Assembly (NCBI RefSeq): GCF_000698555.1
Contig: NZ_JFHE01000008.1
Coordinates: forward strand, 1 to 64,000
Length of the DNA stretch: 64,000 nt
Source: Caballeronia grimmiae
GTDB taxonomy: Bacteria > Pseudomonadota > Gammaproteobacteria > Burkholderiales > Burkholderiaceae
Reading direction: 5' to 3'
Shown here one piece after another: positions 47,325 to 56,036 of this stretch (positions are counted from its first letter, which is position 1; each line of letters begins with the position of its first letter). The translations under genes and the position numbers were made by a program. The notes under the pieces were generated by a model that was not told the DNA's origin, ran no database searches, and saw only the letters and a program-made list of their open reading frames with translations.

Positions 47325-47777
47325 CTAGTCCGCTCCCATCCGCTGCCGCGCGCTCATGAAAGGGCCGGTCGGCTGGCGTTCGGGCGCGAAGCGGTCGAAG
47401 CCCGCGGGCTCGGGCATGTCGATATAGACCGCCTCCATTCCTTGCCGGCTATACGTTTCATGCCAGAAGCCTGCGCCGCGGCTATCGCGCAGGAAGTCAC
47501 GCCACCAGCGGGAATGGGGCTCGCTGCGAGTGAATGCTTCGAGACTCTCGAGATCGCGCCAGTACTGACGAATACCGATATGGTTGAGCGCGAAGAACAC
47601 TTGCTGACTCGAGAGCAAGCCATCGGGCGGATTCGATTCGATCTGCCGCAGCCCTTTGCCGATGCCTGATATCGCCGCAATTCCTCGCAGCCGGCGCACG
47701 CGGAAGCCCAATAAGACGACGACGAGATTCGGATAGGCACTGAGATCGACGGACCTGCGGACGACGGACGCTTGCAT
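47325..47777 (-). CDS. DUF4188-type monooxygenase-like small protein
   Basis: A 150-residue protein that appears to belong to the DUF4188 family, a dimeric alpha/beta-barrel-like fold. Segments VVVLLGFRVRRLRGI, IGIRQYWRDLESLEAFTRSEPHSRWWRDFLRD and GFWHETYSRQGMEAVYIDMPEPAG are typical. ATG 47777 has AAGGAG six bases upstream. No partner gene is adjacent; a perfect 19-base palindrome lies about 145 bases upstream. The reaction is unknown; some relatives are annotated as haem-dependent dehydratase- or monooxygenase-like. Confidence 0.75.
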   Translation of the reverse strand: MQASVVRRSVDLSAYPNLVVVLLGFRVRRLRGIAAISGIGKGLRQIESNPPDGLLSSQQVFFALNHIGIRQYWRDLESLEAFTRSEPHSRWWRDFLRDSRGAGFWHETYSRQGMEAVYIDMPEPAGFDRFAPERQPTGPFMSARQRMGAD

Positions 47778-47921
47778 GGCGGCTCCTTGCTGTTGATGCT
47801 GTAAGCATAGTCGCCGATGATCCGCTTGTACGTTGACAGTCGCGAGAGGTTTCGTCGTCGGCGCAAAGCAATCCTTCTCGCGCAACGACTAGTCGCTCGT
47901 TCCAGGCCGTGCTCGAAGTCG

Positions 47922-47940
47922 TTCACATACGGTATGTGAA
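47922..47940. promoter_or_regulatory. Perfect 19-bp operator-like palindrome
   Basis: Arms TTCACATAC and GTATGTGAA flank a single G. It lies between the 3' end of ehuA and the DUF4188 gene, 145 bases before the latter's start, and is the size and symmetry of a TetR- or GntR-type operator. Confidence 0.5.
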
Positions 47941-47948
47941 GCCGATTA

Positions 47949-47970
47949 CGCCGATGCGCGACGATCGGCG
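47949..47970 (-). terminator. Hairpin at the end of the ehu operon
   Basis: Arms CGCCGAT and ATCGGCG, 7 bases each with an 8-base loop, begin one base after the ehuA stop. No T-run follows, so it is a weak terminator or 3'-end stabiliser. Confidence 0.45.
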
Positions 47971-47971
47971 T

Positions 47972-48796
47972 CTACAAAGCCTCCGTCACCGCACGCAAAA
48001 ACTGTTGTGTCCGCTCATGCTGCGGTGAAGAGAAGAACTGCTGCGGCGGCGCTTGCTCAATAATTTTCCCTTGCGAAAAGAAGCACACGCGATCGGCAAA
48101 ATCCTTGGCAAACCCCATCTGATGCGTGACCATCAGCATCGTCAGATCGTGCTCCGCGCCGAGACGGCGAATTACATTGAGCACTTCACCACACAGCTCA
48201 GGATCGAGCGCAGACGTGACTTCGTCGAAGAGCATGACCTTGGGACGCATTGCAAGCGCACGTGCAATGGCGACGCGCTGCTGCTGTCCCCCCGATAGCT
48301 GCGACGGATAGTGATTGCACTTCTCGTCGAGACCGACCATCGACAACAGCTCGCGCGCCCGTTCGGCGGCTTCCTTCTTCGACAGACCCAGCACGCTGAT
48401 CGGCGCTTCTATCGTGTTCTGCAAGGCCGTCATATGCGGAAAGAGATTGAAGCTTTGAAACACCATGCCGATCTTGCTGCGCACCTTGCGAACATGCCGC
48501 GGTGACGCCGGTATCAGCTTGCCATTACGTATCTCATGCGTCAGCGGTTCTCCATCCACTTCGATGACGCCATGGGTCAGCGGGTCGAGCGTCATCAGCA
48601 CGCGCAGCAGCGTCGATTTACCCGAACCGCTCGGCCCGATGATCGCCACTTTCTCATTGCGTGCGACGTCGAGGTCGAGGCCATCGAGCACGGTCAGCGG
48701 GCCATAGCGTTTCGTCACGTTGCGAAAGCGCACGATCGGTGTGTCGGCATTGGCGGCGGCCGCCGCGCCCAGTGCAGGGTCGAGGTCTCGTTTCAT
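47972..48796 (-). CDS. ehuA: Ectoine/hydroxyectoine ABC importer, ATP-binding subunit
   Basis: A 274-residue ABC ATPase of the polar amino acid family. It has Walker A GPSGSGKST, the Q-loop in GMVFQSFNLFPHMT, signature LSGGQQQRVAIARAL and Walker B VMLFDEVTSALD, followed by the H-loop VTHQMGFAKD. ATG 48796 is preferred over an ATG seven codons upstream because AGGAG sits seven bases before it. It is the last gene of the ehuB-C-D-A run, 73 bases after ehuD. It powers uptake of ectoines through EhuC/EhuD. Confidence 0.93.
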   Translation of the reverse strand: MKRDLDPALGAAAAANADTPIVRFRNVTKRYGPLTVLDGLDLDVARNEKVAIIGPSGSGKSTLLRVLMTLDPLTHGVIEVDGEPLTHEIRNGKLIPASPRHVRKVRSKIGMVFQSFNLFPHMTALQNTIEAPISVLGLSKKEAAERARELLSMVGLDEKCNHYPSQLSGGQQQRVAIARALAMRPKVMLFDEVTSALDPELCGEVLNVIRRLGAEHDLTMLMVTHQMGFAKDFADRVCFFSQGKIIEQAPPQQFFSSPQHERTQQFLRAVTEAL

Positions 48797-48869
48797 CTGC
48801 TGCTCCTGAAGATCCATTTCCGTGCGCCGTCCGCCGGGTTCGAGTGTTCACCACGCGTGATGTCCTGCA

Positions 48870-49538
48870 TCATGGCAAGCGCACGCGTCGTTCCAGGTGA
48901 CGCACGCCCGAGGCGAAGGTCACGCTGATGATGAGAAAGAAGATGCCGGTCATGGTGATCGGCTCCAGATACCGGAAGGTCTCCGAACCAATATTCTTGG
49001 CTTGCTGCATCAACTCGACGACGGTGATTGCGGACAGCACAGGGGTGTCCTTGAACATCGCGACGAGATAGTTGCCAAGCGCGGGAATCACAGGACGTAT
49101 CGCCTGCGGAAGAATGACGCCGCTATACGTGCGCCACGGCGAGAGCGACAGCGCACACGACGCTTCCCACTGCCCACGCGCCACGCCGTTGAGCCCCGCG
49201 CGATACACCTCCGACACATAACAAGCGTAGTGAACCGCAATGCCGATGGTTCCTGCTGTCAGAGCGGACATCGTCAGCCCATAAAGTGGAGCGACATAGA
49301 ACAGCACATACACCTGAATCAGCAACGGCGTGCTGCGTATGAACTCGATGAAAAAGGCCGTGATCTTCGCAACAGGCGCGATGTCACTGCGCCGCAGAAT
49401 GGCGAGCACGAGCCCGAGAACCAGCGCTATCGCGAAGCCGATCAGCGTAATGCCGATGGTGTAGGTCGCCGCGCGTGCGAGTTGGGGGAGGATATGCAGC
49501 GCATACTTCACATCGAACAATTGGCTAAGTGTGCTCAT
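48870..49538 (-). CDS. ehuD: Ectoine/hydroxyectoine ABC importer, permease
   Basis: A 222-residue inner-membrane permease of the HisMQ type with about five hydrophobic segments. It has EFIRSTPLLIQVYVLFY early and the cytoplasmic coupling motif near residues 125-150 (EVYRAGLNGVARGQWEASCALSLSPW). It overlaps ehuC by four bases (49535-49538), so the two permeases are translated together and probably form the heterodimeric channel fed by EhuB. Confidence 0.92.
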   Translation of the reverse strand: MSTLSQLFDVKYALHILPQLARAATYTIGITLIGFAIALVLGLVLAILRRSDIAPVAKITAFFIEFIRSTPLLIQVYVLFYVAPLYGLTMSALTAGTIGIAVHYACYVSEVYRAGLNGVARGQWEASCALSLSPWRTYSGVILPQAIRPVIPALGNYLVAMFKDTPVLSAITVVELMQQAKNIGSETFRYLEPITMTGIFFLIISVTFASGVRHLERRVRLP

Positions 49539-50218
49539 GATGCAGCCCTCGGAACGGCACGACGCACGGCGACATGGCTGCTGACGCGCCGCTCGAAATA
49601 GCGCATCACGGTCGCGATGATCTGCGCCAGGACGAAGTAGATGAGCAGCGTGAGCGCAAAGATTTCGGCGGTCTTGAAGGTCGCTTCGTCGAGCTGGCGC
49701 GCGCGGAAGGTGAGGTCCGACAGCGTGATGAGCGACACGAGCGACGTCCCTTTTAGCAATTCGATCATCAGGTTCGTCGCGGGCGGCAATGCATAGATCA
49801 TCGCCTGAGGCAGCACGATCCGGCGCAGCCTTGCCGACGCCGGCATGTTCAGCGCGAGCGCCGCTTCATACTGGCCGCCCGGCACCGAACGCAACGCCCC
49901 GCGCAGAATCTCCGAACCGTACGCGCCGTAATGCAGGCCAAGACCGACGATCGCGACCGTGAACGGCGTCAGTTGGAGATTGAACGGCGGCAAGGGCAGC
50001 ACGAAGAATAGCCAGAACAACTGCACCAGGAGCGATGTGCCGCGAAAAATCTCGACGTACGCGTTGCCGGCCCATCTCAGGATTCGATACGGCGCCGTGC
50101 GCACCACGGTTGCAACGCACGCCATGATGATCGCCAGAAGAATACTGAAGATCGCGATCTGGATCGTGACGAGCGTGCCCTTCATCATCAAGGGTAGAAG
50201 CTCATTGAGGTCACTCAT
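49535..50218 (-). CDS. ehuC: Ectoine/hydroxyectoine ABC importer, permease
   Basis: A 227-residue HisMQ-type permease. It has EIFRGTSLLVQLFWLFFVLP in the first half and the ATPase-coupling loop EILRGALRSVPGGQYEAALALNM. It lies 50 bases after ehuB and overlaps ehuD. EhuC and EhuD resemble each other only moderately, as usual for paired subunits. The basic C-terminus ends RRAVPRAAS. Confidence 0.92.
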   Translation of the reverse strand: MSDLNELLPLMMKGTLVTIQIAIFSILLAIIMACVATVVRTAPYRILRWAGNAYVEIFRGTSLLVQLFWLFFVLPLPPFNLQLTPFTVAIVGLGLHYGAYGSEILRGALRSVPGGQYEAALALNMPASARLRRIVLPQAMIYALPPATNLMIELLKGTSLVSLITLSDLTFRARQLDEATFKTAEIFALTLLIYFVLAQIIATVMRYFERRVSSHVAVRRAVPRAAS

Positions 50219-50268
50219 GACGGGTCCTCGTTAATGGGTGCATGCAGCGCGCGCCTCGACTGAAACGT

Positions 50269-51123
50269 TTATCCGCCGCAGAGCTCAGGCGCTTTCTTGG
50301 TGGTCACGTTGGACTTGTCGAAGCCGAACGGACCGACCGTCTTCAAGTGATCGTCGGTGCCGAGCCATGCATGCAGTTCCTTGTTGACGGCATCGCGCAA
50401 GTCGGTGTCTTCGGGGCGAAAGGCCAGCGCGCCATAGCCCGTATGTTTGGGATCGTCATTGAACTGGCTGATGGCTTCCACCTGGGGGCCGCCCTTCGAG
50501 GCGAGACCCTTCATCGTCAGCGCGGTTCCGACGGCGGCATCCGCACGGCGTGCACGCACGGCCTGCAATTGCGCGGTCGTGTCGGGTACCTGAAGAATCT
50601 GATCGTCCTTGATGCCCGCCTCGCGCGCGTAGCCGAGTTCCGCCGTTCCCGCCATCACCGCGAGCTTGGTGTCCGGTTGTTTGGCGACATCGGCATAGCT
50701 GTGAAGATTCTTCGGGTTGCCCTTCATGGTCAGAAGCGTGTCGGGGATCTGGTACTGCGGATCGGCAAAGGCAACCTGCTTGCAGCGTTCCGGGGTGATG
50801 TACATGCCGGCCGCGATGACATCGAAACGGCCCGCCTTGAGGCCCGGAATCAAGGCGCCCCATTCTGTCAGCACCGCATCCACTTTCTTGACACCGAGCT
50901 TCGCAAAGACCTTCTTGGCGATTTCAGGCGATTCGCCCGTCACGGTGCCGTCGGCCGTCGTATAGGCAAACGGCGTTTCGTTTGCATAGCCGATGCGCAC
51001 CTCGCCCGTGCGCTGAATGCGCTGCAGCGTCGTCTCGGCGCTTGCGCTTGCAGCATAGCCCGTGAAACTCGCCGTCGCGACGCAAGCCGCTACCAGCATT
51101 CCAGACAGTCGCTTCGTCTTCAT
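50269..51123 (-). CDS. ehuB: Ectoine/hydroxyectoine-binding periplasmic protein
   Basis: A 284-residue solute-binding protein. The signal peptide ends at SASA-ETTL. The mature part begins RIQRTGEVRIGYANETPFAYTTADGTVTGESPEIAK, the EhuB pattern whose aromatics enclose the ectoine ring. Later FDVIAAGMYITPERCKQVAF and AVMAGTAELGYAREAG are typical of family 3 binding proteins. It leads the leftward importer operon and is divergent from enuR, with a 233-base control region between. A Cys pair (ERCKQ and ELCGG) may form a disulfide. Confidence 0.93.
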   Translation of the reverse strand: MKTKRLSGMLVAACVATASFTGYAASASAETTLQRIQRTGEVRIGYANETPFAYTTADGTVTGESPEIAKKVFAKLGVKKVDAVLTEWGALIPGLKAGRFDVIAAGMYITPERCKQVAFADPQYQIPDTLLTMKGNPKNLHSYADVAKQPDTKLAVMAGTAELGYAREAGIKDDQILQVPDTTAQLQAVRARRADAAVGTALTMKGLASKGGPQVEAISQFNDDPKHTGYGALAFRPEDTDLRDAVNKELHAWLGTDDHLKTVGPFGFDKSNVTTKKAPELCGG

Positions 51124-51274
51124 ATCGTTCCCGTTCGTATGGTTGGTCTTTGCTCGGAGAATCAGGCCGCATGACGCCGCGACACCGGAGAAACCCTTAT
51201 GGCTGAAGCCGTTGAGCGGCCTTTCAACGCAGCCACGATGCAGAATACAAAGCCATATTTGTGTTGCGATTGCT

Positions 51275-51290
51275 CTAGGACAATTATTTT
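51275..51290. promoter_or_regulatory. AGGACA motif in the ehuB-enuR region (candidate EnuR site)
   Basis: CTAGGACAATTATTTT lies between the divergent importer and regulator genes and shares CTAGGACA with the motif pair before eutB (52756-52790). The shared word next to the genes of one pathway suggests a common operator, probably for EnuR. Confidence 0.5.
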
Positions 51291-51356
51291 CGAACGCGCT
51301 TTTGCGCCACTATTGGGCATGGGCGAAGCGAACATGAGCATCAGGAGAGCGACAAG

Positions 51357-52754
51357 GTGAACGAACGATGGCGCGACGCGGTGCGCACGGGGCAGGGCGT
51401 GCAATCGAAATACAAGCGGCTCGTCAAGGCGATGGCTGCGGACATCGAGAGCGGCGCGCTTGCATCGGGCGCGCGCCTGCCGCCGCAGCGCGACGTGGCG
51501 GCGGACCTGCAAATCAGCGTGCAGACGGTCACCAATGCCTATAAGGAACTGGAGAGGCAGGGCCTCATCCGGTGCGAAGTCGGACGCGGCAGCTTCGTCA
51601 CGGCACGCGTGACGGAGACGATGTCCAATTACATGCTCGATACGGCGGAGCGCTCCGTCGTGGATTTTTCGATCGCGCGCATCGTTCATACGCCGGAGCA
51701 CGATGCGATGTGGCGTAAGGTCTGCGCGACGTTGTCGACCATCGAGGATCAACCCTGGATTCGCGCGTTCAGGCCCATCGCCGGCTTCGAGAACCACCGT
51801 CAGGCGGGCGTCGAATGGCTCGCGACGCTCAACATGCCCGCAAGCGCCGACACCTTGCTCGTGACCAACGGCGCCGCGCACGGCATTTTTCTGGCGCTGG
51901 CATCGACTGTCGGTCCGGGCGATACGGTGTTATGCGAAAGCCTCACCGATCACGGCGTGATTGGTTCGGCTAACGTGCTCGGCTTCACGCTCAAGGGTCT
52001 GGAAATCGATGAATACGGCATACGTCCCGAACATTTCGAGGAAGTCTGCGACAGCGAGCGCGTCAGCGCACTCGTTTGCACGCCGACGCTGAACAATCCT
52101 ACCGTCGCCCTGATGCCCGACTCGCGCCGCCGCGCCATCGCGCGAATCGCCGAGCGATATGGCGTGTATGTCATCGAGGACGATGTGTATGGAGCATTGC
52201 CCGCGAAAACGCAAACGCCGATCTCCAGCCATATTCCCGACCTCGCGTTCTATTGCACGAGCATGACCAAGTCGGTGCTGAGCGGCCTGCGCACGGGCTT
52301 CATGACCGTGCCGCGCCGTCTCGCCTTGCGCGCGGAAAGCGTGCTGCGCGTGAGCTGCTGGATGGCGACATCGCCGATGGCGGAAGTCACCGCGCGCTGG
52401 ATCATGGATGGCACGGCGCAACGTCTCGTGCAGATCCAGCGCGAACGTCTTGCGGCGCGGCAGGCCGTCGTGCGCGAGTTGCTCGGCGAATACGTGCTCG
52501 GCAGTCATCCGAATGCGTTGTCCGCATGGCTGCGGGTGCCAGAAGAATGGGAAGCAGAGCGCATGACGCGTGAGCTGCGCAATCGGAACATCGCGGTCAC
52601 ATCGCCCGATCCCTTTCTCGTGCGCGGCGCTGAGCGGCCCAACGCAGTGCGATTGTGCGTCGGCGCGGAGGTCGGCGAGCGCACGTTCCGCAGGGCCGTG
52701 GAAACGATGCGCGAGGTGTTCGGACAATATCCGCACGTGCACGACTTCAATTGA
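51357..52754 (+). CDS. enuR: MocR/GntR-type regulator of ectoine catabolism
   Basis: A 465-residue fusion of a GntR winged helix (about residues 15-80: YKRLVKAMAADIESGALASGARLPPQRDVAADLQISVQTVTNAYKELE) to an aminotransferase-fold PLP domain. FYCTSMTKSVLSGLRTGF holds the PLP lysine, and IEDDVYGALP and CTPTLNNPT are further cofactor contacts. EnuR represses ectoine genes until the catabolites alpha-ADABA or DABA react with its PLP. The start is GTG 51357 behind AGGAGAGC. It heads the rightward set; eutB begins 76 bases later. Confidence 0.93.
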   Translation: MNERWRDAVRTGQGVQSKYKRLVKAMAADIESGALASGARLPPQRDVAADLQISVQTVTNAYKELERQGLIRCEVGRGSFVTARVTETMSNYMLDTAERSVVDFSIARIVHTPEHDAMWRKVCATLSTIEDQPWIRAFRPIAGFENHRQAGVEWLATLNMPASADTLLVTNGAAHGIFLALASTVGPGDTVLCESLTDHGVIGSANVLGFTLKGLEIDEYGIRPEHFEEVCDSERVSALVCTPTLNNPTVALMPDSRRRAIARIAERYGVYVIEDDVYGALPAKTQTPISSHIPDLAFYCTSMTKSVLSGLRTGFMTVPRRLALRAESVLRVSCWMATSPMAEVTARWIMDGTAQRLVQIQRERLAARQAVVRELLGEYVLGSHPNALSAWLRVPEEWEAERMTRELRNRNIAVTSPDPFLVRGAERPNAVRLCVGAEVGERTFRRAVETMREVFGQYPHVHDFN

Positions 52755-52755
52755 A

Positions 52756-52790
52756 CTAGGACATTCAAAATCGATTTTTTAGGACATTAG
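52756..52790. promoter_or_regulatory. Direct repeats of AGGACATT before eutB (candidate EnuR operator)
   Basis: CTAGGACATT (52756-52765) and TTAGGACATTAG (52779-52790) are direct repeats whose AGGACATT cores start 23 bases apart, on either side of an A/T-rich stretch. Direct repeats are typical of MocR-family operators. A third related motif lies at 51275. Confidence 0.6.
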
Positions 52791-52830
52791 ACTGAGTTGC
52801 ATTGATCAACGAATAGCAACTCAGTCCCAC

Positions 52831-53793
52831 ATGTCCAGACTCTCGCTTGCCGATGTCTATCGCGCTCGCCAGCGCATTGCGGGCCGCGCGCTCGTCACGC
52901 CGCTCCTGCAATCGGTGGCGCTCAGCAAGGTGGCGGGCGTTGCGGTCTATCTCAAGCTCGAGACCGTTCAACCGACCGGCAGCTTCAAATTGCGAGGCGC
53001 GACCAATGCGCTGGCGCAACTGGCCGATGAAGGCTGCAAACGCGTCGTGACGGCGTCGACCGGCAATCATGGCCGTGCAGTCGCTTATGCGGCGCGCGCC
53101 CTCGGTATCGAAGCGGCCGTGTGCATGTCCTCGCTCGTGCCAAGGAACAAGGTCGATGCCGTAGCCGCGCTGGGTGCGCGCGTCGTCATCGTGGGCAAGA
53201 GTCAGGACGATGCGCAGGTGGAGGCGCAACGTCTCGTACGCGAAGAAGGCTATGCATTCGTGCCGCCGTTCGATGACCCGCGCGTGATTGCAGGCCAGGC
53301 CACTATCGGCATCGAGATCCTCGAAGCGCTGCCCGATGTCGCGACCATCGTCGTGCCTTTATCGGGCGGCGGCTTGTTCAGCGGCGTTGCATTCGCGGCC
53401 AAAAGCATTGCGCGCGCCACCGAAATGGTCGGCGTATCGATGGAACGCGGCGCGGCCATGCATGCCAGTCTCGAAGCAGGTAGAGCCGTCCATGTCGATG
53501 AACTCGAAACCCTTGCCGATTCGCTTGGCGGCGGTATCGGCCTCGATAACCGGCATACCTTCGACATGACGCGCGAACTGATCGACCGCGTCGTGTTGCT
53601 CGACGAGGTATCGATTGCACGCGGCATCACCCATGCGTATCGCGAGGAGCGGCTCGTCGTGGAAGGCGCGGCGGCGGTCGGCATGGCCGCGGTGCTCGAT
53701 GGCGCGGTTCGTTCGCAAGGACCGATCGTGATCGTCGTCAGCGGCTGCAACATTGATATCGACACCCATCGCCGTTTGATCGGAGACGCGTGA
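52831..53793 (+). CDS. eutB: Hydroxyectoine utilisation dehydratase EutB
   Basis: A 320-residue fold-type II PLP enzyme of the threonine dehydratase/serine racemase group. PTGSFKLRGATNAL carries the PLP lysine, TASTGNHGRAVAYAA the Asn/Gly contact loop, and VPLSGGGLFSGVAF the phosphate-binding glycines. EutB acts in the conversion of 5-hydroxyectoine products toward ectoine-type intermediates. Alone it would be called threonine dehydratase; the eutC, doeA and enuR neighbours decide the name. Its TGA overlaps the eutC start. Confidence 0.9.
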   Translation: MSRLSLADVYRARQRIAGRALVTPLLQSVALSKVAGVAVYLKLETVQPTGSFKLRGATNALAQLADEGCKRVVTASTGNHGRAVAYAARALGIEAAVCMSSLVPRNKVDAVAALGARVVIVGKSQDDAQVEAQRLVREEGYAFVPPFDDPRVIAGQATIGIEILEALPDVATIVVPLSGGGLFSGVAFAAKSIARATEMVGVSMERGAAMHASLEAGRAVHVDELETLADSLGGGIGLDNRHTFDMTRELIDRVVLLDEVSIARGITHAYREERLVVEGAAAVGMAAVLDGAVRSQGPIVIVVSGCNIDIDTHRRLIGDA

Positions 53794-54803
53794 ATTCCAT
53801 GGCCGCCATTGATCAATCCACTGTGCTGCTCTCGCAAGCGCAACTACGCGAACTGGTGCCGCTCGATCACGACGCGATCGAGCAAGTCGAGGCCGCGTTC
53901 CGCTCGCTGGCGACCGAAGCCGTTGCCATGCCCCCGGTCCTGCGTCTCGACATCCCGGAACACGCAGGCGAAGTCGACGTAAAAACCGCTTATTTGCCGC
54001 GCTTTTCGAGTTTCGCAATCAAGGTGAGTCCGGGTTTTTTTCAAAATCCTTCGCTGGGCCTTCCGAGTCTGAACGGTTTGATGCTCGTGCTGTCCGCGCA
54101 TACGGGACTGACCGAAGCGGTGTTGCTAGACAACGGTTATCTCACGGCGGTACGCACCGCGGCGGCGGGCGCAGTGGCCGCACGATGGCTCGCACGTCGC
54201 GATGCGAAGCGCGTCGCGATCATCGGCGCGGGCGAGCAGGCGCGCTTGCAACTCGATGCCTTGCGCCTCGTGCGAGACATCGAGCATGTGACGGTATGGG
54301 CGCGCGAACGCGAGCGTGCGCTGCAATACGCACGCGAATGCACGGGGCTGCCGTGCGAAGTGGCCGACAGTGTAGGCGATGCGCTCCGGTACGCCGATAT
54401 CGTCATTACGACCACGCCGAGCCGCGAGCCGTTGATTCATGCACGCGATCTGCGTCCCGGTTTGTACATCACGGCGATGGGCTCGGATGCCGAGCACAAG
54501 AACGAGATCGCGCCCGATGTCTTCACAAAAGCGCTCTATGTTTGCGATCGCCTTCAGCAAACGCGCGTGCTTGGCGAACTGCATCACGCCATCGAGGCTG
54601 GCGTGGTCGACGCGGATGCGTCGTTTGCGGAGCTTGGACAGGTCATTGCTAACCAAGCGCCGGGCCGCACGAGCGACGGACAAATCACGCTGTGCGATCT
54701 CACCGGCACAGGGGCACAGGACACCGCCATTGCGACACTTGCGCTGCAGCGTGCGCGTGCCGCACGGGCAGGAACCATTTTCCACAACGACGTGACGCTC
54801 TGA
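53790..54803 (+). CDS. eutC: Ectoine utilisation protein EutC (ornithine cyclodeaminase-like)
   Basis: A 337-residue protein of the ornithine cyclodeaminase/mu-crystallin family. DNGYLTAVRTAAAGAVAARWLAR contains the substrate Arg motif, and RVAIIGAGEQARLQLDAL the NAD-binding GxGxxx loop. ADIVITTTPSREPLI and ITAMGSDAEHKNEI follow the family. With EutB it is assigned to 5-hydroxyectoine use. GTG 53790, with GGAG four bases upstream and overlap with the eutB stop, is preferred; ATG 53799 is possible. Confidence 0.9.
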   Translation: MNSMAAIDQSTVLLSQAQLRELVPLDHDAIEQVEAAFRSLATEAVAMPPVLRLDIPEHAGEVDVKTAYLPRFSSFAIKVSPGFFQNPSLGLPSLNGLMLVLSAHTGLTEAVLLDNGYLTAVRTAAAGAVAARWLARRDAKRVAIIGAGEQARLQLDALRLVRDIEHVTVWARERERALQYARECTGLPCEVADSVGDALRYADIVITTTPSREPLIHARDLRPGLYITAMGSDAEHKNEIAPDVFTKALYVCDRLQQTRVLGELHHAIEAGVVDADASFAELGQVIANQAPGRTSDGQITLCDLTGTGAQDTAIATLALQRARAARAGTIFHNDVTL

Positions 54804-54814
54804 GAGAGAGGACG

Positions 54815-56032
54815 ATGTCCGAGATCAAGCAACAACGGGAAGGCGAGACGCCGATGGTGCGCTTGCCGTTCGAGCGCGGCGAATACGATGCGCGCATCGC
54901 GAAGACGCGGCGCGCGATGGAGAAGGCGGGCATCGATCTGCTGATCGTGACCGATCCGACCAACATGGCGTGGCTCACCGGTTACGACGGCTGGTCTTTT
55001 TACGTGCATCAGTGCGTGCTGCTCGCGATGGACGGCGAACCGCTCTGGTACGGACGCGGGCAGGATGCGAACGGTGCGAAACGCACGGTGTTCATGGGGC
55101 ATGACAATATCATCGGTTATCCTGATCACTACGTGCAGTCGACGGTGCGTCATCCGATGGACTATCTGTCGAGCGAAGTCATCGCCGCGCGTGGCTGGAA
55201 CGCGCTGCGCATCGGCGTGGAAATGGACAACTATTATTTCAGCGCGAAGGCGTATGCGTCGCTTGTGCAGCATCTTCCCGAAGCGAGCTTCGTCGATGCC
55301 ACCGCGCTCGTGAACTGGCAGCGAGCAGTGAAGTCGCCGCGCGAGATCGAATACATGCGCATTGCGGCGCGGATTGTCGAAAAGATGCATGCGCGCATTC
55401 TCGACAAGGTCGAGCCGGGCATGAGAAAAAGCGATCTTGTCGCGCATATCTATGAGGCAGGCATCACCGGTATCGAAGGATACGGCGGCGACTATCCGGC
55501 TATCGTGCCCTTGCTGCCGACCGGTTCCGATGCAGCAGCGCCGCATCTCACCTGGGACGACTCCAGATTCACGGCGAATGCGGGCACTTTCTTCGAGATC
55601 GCGGGATGCTTCAAGCGCTATCACTGTCCCCAGTCGCGAACAGTCTATCTCGGCAAGCCGCCGCAGCATTTCATCAATGGGGAAAGAGCCGTCGTTGAGG
55701 GCATCGAAGCGGGCCTTGCTGCAGCGAAACCCGGCAACAGGACAGAAGATATTGCCAATGCATTTTTCGCGGTGCTGCGTAAGTCGGGCATCGAAAAAGA
55801 CAGCCGCTGCGGTTATCCGATCGGCGCGAGTTATCCGCCGGATTGGGGCGAGCGCACGATGAGCCTGCGTCCAGGGGACAAGACCGTCCTCGAACCCGGT
55901 ATGACGTTTCACTTCATGCCGGGCCTCTGGCTCGACGACTGGGGTCTCGAAATCACGGAGAGCATCCTGATCACGGACACAGGCGTGGAGACGTTCTGCA
56001 ATACGCCTCGCCAACTGTTCGTGAAGGAGTAG
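54815..56032 (+). CDS. doeA: Ectoine hydrolase
   Basis: A 405-residue member of the M24/creatinase fold family. DoeA (also called EutD) opens the ectoine ring to give N-acetyl-diaminobutyrates. The N-terminal domain begins VRLPFERGEYDARIAKTRRAMEKAGIDLLIVTDPTNMAWLTGYDGW. The C-terminal pita-bread domain has FFEIAGCFKRYHCPQSRT and FHFMPGLWLDDWGLEITES; the normal metal ligands of M24 peptidases are not clearly retained, as expected for this subgroup. ATG 54815 has GAGAGAGG upstream. The gene is 11 bases after eutC. Confidence 0.94.
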   Translation: MSEIKQQREGETPMVRLPFERGEYDARIAKTRRAMEKAGIDLLIVTDPTNMAWLTGYDGWSFYVHQCVLLAMDGEPLWYGRGQDANGAKRTVFMGHDNIIGYPDHYVQSTVRHPMDYLSSEVIAARGWNALRIGVEMDNYYFSAKAYASLVQHLPEASFVDATALVNWQRAVKSPREIEYMRIAARIVEKMHARILDKVEPGMRKSDLVAHIYEAGITGIEGYGGDYPAIVPLLPTGSDAAAPHLTWDDSRFTANAGTFFEIAGCFKRYHCPQSRTVYLGKPPQHFINGERAVVEGIEAGLAAAKPGNRTEDIANAFFAVLRKSGIEKDSRCGYPIGASYPPDWGERTMSLRPGDKTVLEPGMTFHFMPGLWLDDWGLEITESILITDTGVETFCNTPRQLFVKE

Positions 56033-56036
56033 CTCG

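Noticed and set aside
52831-53793. Biosynthetic or catabolic threonine dehydratase
   Set aside because: The fold matches, but position between enuR and eutC/doeA fits EutB much better.
53790-54803. Ornithine cyclodeaminase
   Set aside because: Family is right, but operon context assigns it as EutC.
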